In this document: in pieces, positions 7,474 to 9,702 of the stretch
How the letters are laid out: each line of letters starts with the position of its first letter
Numbering within the stretch: position 1 is the first letter of the stretch
Origin: Clostridiales bacterium
GTDB lineage: Bacteria > Bacillota > Clostridia > Oscillospirales > CAG-382
Length of the DNA: 9,702 nt
Direction of reading: 5' to 3'
Assembly: GCA_003452915.1 (NCBI GenBank)
Contig: DMMZ01000026.1
Location: 26,876-36,577 of the forward strand
The notes under the pieces: generated by a model
The model's input: only the letters and a program-made list of their open reading frames with translations
What the model was told of the DNA's origin: nothing
Database searches by the model: none
Program-made: the position numbers and the translations under genes

Positions 7474-7602
7474 TTAAAAGATCCGTTTCCCCGACAATAT
7501 TAACCACTGATAATCATATATAATACGATGCCCTTTTGCCGTCGGTGCAATGGCTATAACAAAAATCTGATGTTAAAAGTAACAAAAAATTGCATTTATG
7601 TT
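7474..7602 (-). promoter_or_regulatory. Structured 5' leader of the glycosyltransferase gene, candidate riboregulator
   Basis: The predicted leader is about 129 nt. A 9-bp stem joins 7556-7548 (TAGCCATTG) with 7509-7501 (CAGTGGTTA), including two G-U pairs. It encloses a 6-bp hairpin (7529-7524 with 7518-7513). The loop segment CCGACGG (7545-7539) can pair with TTGTCGG (7497-7491), outside the stem, giving a pseudoknot that ends 6 bases before the GGA ribosome site. An upstream TGCAAT (7594-7589) can pair instead with ATTGCA (7551-7546), which would break the stem. This layout is what a translational switch would look like. I do not recognise a known class, and the pairings were found by eye without any comparative support. 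Confidence 0.4.
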
Positions 7603-7608
7603 TGGTTA

Positions 7609-7637
7609 AGTGTACCACATGACCTATAAAAAGTCAA
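7609..7637 (-). promoter_or_regulatory. Extended -10 promoter for the glycosyltransferase
   Basis: On the minus strand TTGACT (7637-7632), a 17-base spacer ending in TGG, then TACACT (7614-7609). Transcription would start near A7602. It lies between the acetyltransferase stop (7684) and the leader, so the glycosyltransferase need not depend on the upstream operon. I see no clear terminator after the acetyltransferase. Confidence 0.68.
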
Positions 7638-7683
7638 TATACAGTTTGTTTTAGATTATTTTAAGAATATATTAAGCTATTGT

Positions 7684-8850
7684 TTAAAAACGCTCGAAAA
7701 GATTTACGTCGGTAGGTTTAAATATGTTTTTTATTTTTTCCTTATCTGTGTGTATAACTGTTTCAGGCAGATATTCTATACTTTTTTGCTCTGTTTCTCC
7801 GAAAAGAAGACGAGAAAGTGAGCATATTGATATTGAGATATCAGGTTTTCCTGTCTTTTTATGAGAGACTTTTACCACACCGTTTCCAAATTTAACATGA
7901 TAAAAACCGTTGTTTTCTTTTATAAAATCTTCTGTTACCTCGATCACAACACTACCCTCTTCACCTGGAAACGGATAAAGTGAAAGGCACTTTTTAATAT
8001 CAACTGCCCTTCCCATTGCTCCGTCATACATACCGAAAGATGTGCTTCTGTCACAGTCAATTAAGAGGTCAAGCGGATTGTTTTTGTCAAGAGTTGAAAA
8101 GAAAATATCATCAAGCTGCCCCTCAAACATACGCAAAAATCCGATAATTCCGATTAATGCTTCTTTGTCTAACCATACAAGCTCAGAGACATTTAGAGTT
8201 CTACCCTCGACTATTCCTGTAGCATATGCTCTGGGTTTACCTCCGTCATACCATATATATGTATATTTTCCAGATTTAAAAGGTGTTTCGTTGAAATATT
8301 TTCCGCCCTCTCTGTAAAAGAAAGCGTTAAACTTTTTTCCGAAGTTATTATATAGCTCAAGCAACTCTGGCAGCTGGTCTTTGCTTTGATACAAAACACC
8401 CTTGTCGTTTCTGGGAATTACCGCTAACGCAGAAAAAGGAACTTTTATTGTTTTATGCTGCAAAATCCTCTCGAAACCGAATTTACGATAATATCTGAAA
8501 GAAAACGGATATAATAAGCTTGTATCCCACTTTTGCATTTTATCGCTGTCGAATATATACTTGAATATTTCTCTAATACAGCCTAAGCGTCTGTATTCTG
8601 GAAGAGTAGACACACCCGCAATTCCTGAAGCTGTCATAATATTTCCGTAGTACATGCTCTTATATGTAATAACCGCAACCTGAGCCATAAGTGTTTCATC
8701 GTCATCGCAAAACGCACCGATAAAAACCTCATCAATTAAATTCATTTCTTCAGTTTTTGATTTTTCAATATCAGCTTTCATCCCGAATGAAACAGAAAAC
8801 AGCATATCTCTTTTATATTTTTCGTTATTTCTAAGTTCTCTTATTATCAT
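7684..8850 (-). CDS. GNAT N-acetyltransferase, Eis-like
   Basis: This 388-residue cytoplasmic enzyme transfers an acetyl group from acetyl-CoA to an amine. The architecture fits the Eis-type three-part family. An N-terminal GNAT domain (about 1-130) has the acetyl-CoA loop motif PEYRRLG at 84-90 and SFRYYRKFGFE at 117-127; Tyr120 or Tyr121 is the likely counterpart of the catalytic tyrosine. A second degenerate GNAT domain follows, then a C-terminal sterol-carrier-like fold (about 290-388). It ends in FERF; Eis also ends in phenylalanine, whose carboxylate takes part in catalysis, and this supports an intact C-terminus. Eis proteins acetylate aminoglycosides and other polyamines in vitro, but the natural substrate here is unknown and a resistance role should not be assumed. 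The start lies one base after the regulator's stop codon, with only a weak ribosome site, so translation is probably coupled. Confidence 0.87.
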   Translation of the reverse strand: MIIRELRNNEKYKRDMLFSVSFGMKADIEKSKTEEMNLIDEVFIGAFCDDDETLMAQVAVITYKSMYYGNIMTASGIAGVSTLPEYRRLGCIREIFKYIFDSDKMQKWDTSLLYPFSFRYYRKFGFERILQHKTIKVPFSALAVIPRNDKGVLYQSKDQLPELLELYNNFGKKFNAFFYREGGKYFNETPFKSGKYTYIWYDGGKPRAYATGIVEGRTLNVSELVWLDKEALIGIIGFLRMFEGQLDDIFFSTLDKNNPLDLLIDCDRSTSFGMYDGAMGRAVDIKKCLSLYPFPGEEGSVVIEVTEDFIKENNGFYHVKFGNGVVKVSHKKTGKPDISISICSLSRLLFGETEQKSIEYLPETVIHTDKEKIKNIFKPTDVNLFERF

Positions 8851-8851
8851 A

Positions 8852-9526
8852 CTATTGACGCTCTTCTTTCTTTATTATTTTAAAGCTGTTTTTATAAAAA
8901 TCTATTATGCCTTCTTTTTTTAATTTGGAAAGTTCTCGGGAAAGTGCACTTCGGTCTGTATTCAAATAAGCCGCAAGTCGTTCTCGATTCATTGTTATAT
9001 TAAAATTAATACCTTTTTGGTTCTTGACCTCGTTGTTTAAAAATGTAAGTATTTTTTCCCTAAGAGTTGACGAAATCAAGCAGTTTACCCTGTCCTGCAG
9101 ATCGAAAAACTTTTGAGCCAGTTCGGCCGTCAGATTCTTCAGCATTCTTACCCGCAATTCAGCACAATTTCCGTTGGCTTCGACTAAATCGTCAAAACGA
9201 AATTTTAGTATTTCTGTTTTCTCGGTCACTTTTACTGTAACAGGACTTTCCTTTTCTGCTGAAACCGCAAGTATATCACCAAAAATACATCCATGTGTAA
9301 GTTTGGTATAGATAACTACCTTACCTAACAAATCATATTTTACAGCAATTGCTTGACCGGATAGTATTATAAACACACAATGATTACGGTCACCCTCATG
9401 CATTATAATGCTTTCCGCATCATTGATTTTTATTTCAGCTTTAATCAACCGCAAAAGTTCTTGCAGTTCATCCTTTGAAAATCCATTAAATAAAGAAATG
9501 TCAGAAATTTTTTCAATTTGTTGCAT
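8852..9526 (-). CDS. Crp/Fnr-family transcriptional regulator
   Basis: This 224-residue protein has an N-terminal cyclic-nucleotide-binding-like beta-barrel (about 10-115, including GDRNHCVFIILSGQ at 45-58), a dimer helix (about 120-155) and a C-terminal winged helix of the HTH_Crp type. The recognition helix is near 189-203 (TDRSALSREL). The phosphate-cassette region reads FGDILAVSAEKESPVTV and lacks the Arg-Ser pair that binds cAMP in E. coli CRP, so cAMP is probably not the signal. Four cysteines (50, 80, 121, 149) are not arranged like the FNR cluster. Compared with CRP, both recognition arginines are kept but the glutamate between them is serine, so the target site should differ from TGTGA. 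I chose the ATG at 9526. GGGAG (9542-9538) is 11 bases upstream and the predicted transcript starts near 9542. A GTG at 9538 and an ATG at 9535 are in-frame alternatives that overlap or nearly touch this GGGAG. The gene leads a two-gene operon with the acetyltransferase. Confidence 0.9.
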   Translation of the reverse strand: MQQIEKISDISLFNGFSKDELQELLRLIKAEIKINDAESIIMHEGDRNHCVFIILSGQAIAVKYDLLGKVVIYTKLTHGCIFGDILAVSAEKESPVTVKVTEKTEILKFRFDDLVEANGNCAELRVRMLKNLTAELAQKFFDLQDRVNCLISSTLREKILTFLNNEVKNQKGINFNITMNRERLAAYLNTDRSALSRELSKLKKEGIIDFYKNSFKIIKKEERQ

Positions 9527-9534
9527 GTGCAACA
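9519..9534. promoter_or_regulatory. 16-bp palindrome, candidate Crp/Fnr operator
   Basis: TGTTGCATGTGCAACA consists of perfect 7-bp arms around a 2-bp centre, equivalent to TGTTG-N6-CAACA, the same geometry as a CRP site (TGTGA-N6-TCACA). Its centre at 9526.5 is 41.5 bp upstream of the predicted start of the divergent plus-strand gene (near 9568), the classic class II activator position. It also covers the regulator's own start codon, which would suit autorepression. Assignment to this regulator rests on position and geometry only. Confidence 0.5.
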
Positions 9535-9548
9535 TCACTCCCGAAAAT

Positions 9549-9577
9549 AATATACTATAATATTATTGAAAAATCAA
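9549..9577 (-). promoter_or_regulatory. Promoter for the Crp/Fnr-acetyltransferase operon
   Basis: On the minus strand TTGATT (9577-9572), a 17-base spacer, then TATATT (9554-9549); the transcript would start near 9542, placing GGGAG at the very 5' end and the ATG at 9526 about 16 bases in. It overlaps the divergent promoter's -10 box, so the two promoters should compete for polymerase. Confidence 0.55.
9556..9561 (+). promoter_or_regulatory. -10 box for the divergent S-component-like gene
   Basis: A perfect TATAAT lies 35 bases before the ATG at 9596. At the expected -35 position (9532-9539, spacings 16-18) the sequence has essentially no match to TTGACA. A perfect -10 without a -35 is typical of promoters that need an activator, and the palindrome at 9519-9534 is suitably placed. 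Confidence 0.55.
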
Positions 9578-9595
9578 GTAGGAGGAAAACATTTT

Positions 9596-9702
9596 ATGGA
9601 TACAAAAAAAACTTTACTTTGGATAACAAGAACAGCGATACTCATTGCGTTACTTGTTGCCTTTCAATGGGTTTTAAATTCGCTCACGGGAAATCAATTT
9701 GT
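9596..9702 (+). CDS. Membrane protein resembling an ECF transporter S component, N-terminus only
   Basis: The ATG at 9596-9598 follows AGGAGG (9580-9585) after 10 bases and opens a frame that runs off the window after 35 codons. The visible part is a short basic N-terminus (MDTKK), a hydrophobic helix (about 15-28) with TRTAILIALLVAFQW, and then LTGNQF. This start resembles clostridial proteins annotated as ECF transporter S component, small membrane proteins that bind a vitamin or similar micronutrient and share an energising module encoded elsewhere. With so little sequence the family is tentative, and no substrate can be proposed. It is divergent from a Crp/Fnr regulator and probably controlled by it. 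The AGGAGG is the strongest ribosome site in the window, suggesting efficient translation. Confidence 0.55.
   Translation, partial: MDTKKTLLWITRTAILIALLVAFQWVLNSLTGNQF

Noticed and set aside
7501..7560. c-di-GMP-I (GEMM) riboswitch upstream of the glycosyltransferase, suggested by a GGCAAAAGGGC stretch
   Set aside because: The order and spacing of the conserved GEMM segments are absent; the resemblance is limited to a short GCAAA-like string.
7571..7584. Hairpin TGTTA-CTTT-TAACA (minus strand) in the glycosyltransferase leader as an attenuator
   Set aside because: The stem is only 5 AT-rich pairs and is too weak to act as a terminator, although a short T-run lies a few bases downstream.

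Overview
The window looks like a chromosomal piece of a low-GC Gram-positive bacterium of the class Clostridia, probably a gut-type Oscillospiraceae/Ruminococcaceae relative. The evidence is the AT-rich intergenic DNA, the Gram-positive sigma-A promoters and purine-rich Shine-Dalgarno sequences, a lipoprotein solute-binding protein, a secreted DUF4855-like protein, and a clostridial-style Crp/Fnr regulator. The taxonomy is inferred from protein style, not from a marker gene.

Layout. Positions 1-2510 (minus strand) hold a two-gene unit: a promoter, a carbohydrate-type ABC substrate-binding lipoprotein, then a secreted protein with a discoidin-like domain followed by a DUF4855-like domain that runs off the left edge. 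Positions 2517-5279 (minus) hold asnS followed by a PLP-dependent aspartate aminotransferase, under one strong promoter. A divergent promoter drives a HAD-family phosphatase (5436-6011, plus) whose cap domain is much shorter than usual. A strong bidirectional hairpin terminator separates it from a convergent membrane glycosyltransferase of family 2 (6211-7473, minus). That gene has its own promoter and a leader of about 129 nt that can fold into a stem-loop plus pseudoknot next to the ribosome-binding site. Positions 7684-9526 (minus) hold a Crp/Fnr-family regulator and an Eis-like GNAT acetyltransferase separated by one base. Divergent from them, a membrane protein resembling an ECF-transporter S component begins at 9596 and runs off the right edge.

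How the parts fit. Most genes are housekeeping or common accessory types. The two most interesting signals are regulatory. One is a perfect 16-bp palindrome between the Crp/Fnr gene and the divergent transporter-like gene. Its centre lies exactly 41.5 bp upstream of the predicted transporter start site, and it also covers the regulator's own start codon. The other is the structured leader of the glycosyltransferase, which I could not match to a riboswitch class I know. I see no CRISPR array, insertion sequence, tRNA, rRNA or phage gene. No stretch longer than about 300 bases lacks a gene; the largest gaps are 5204-5435, 7474-7683 and 6012-6210, and each is described below.
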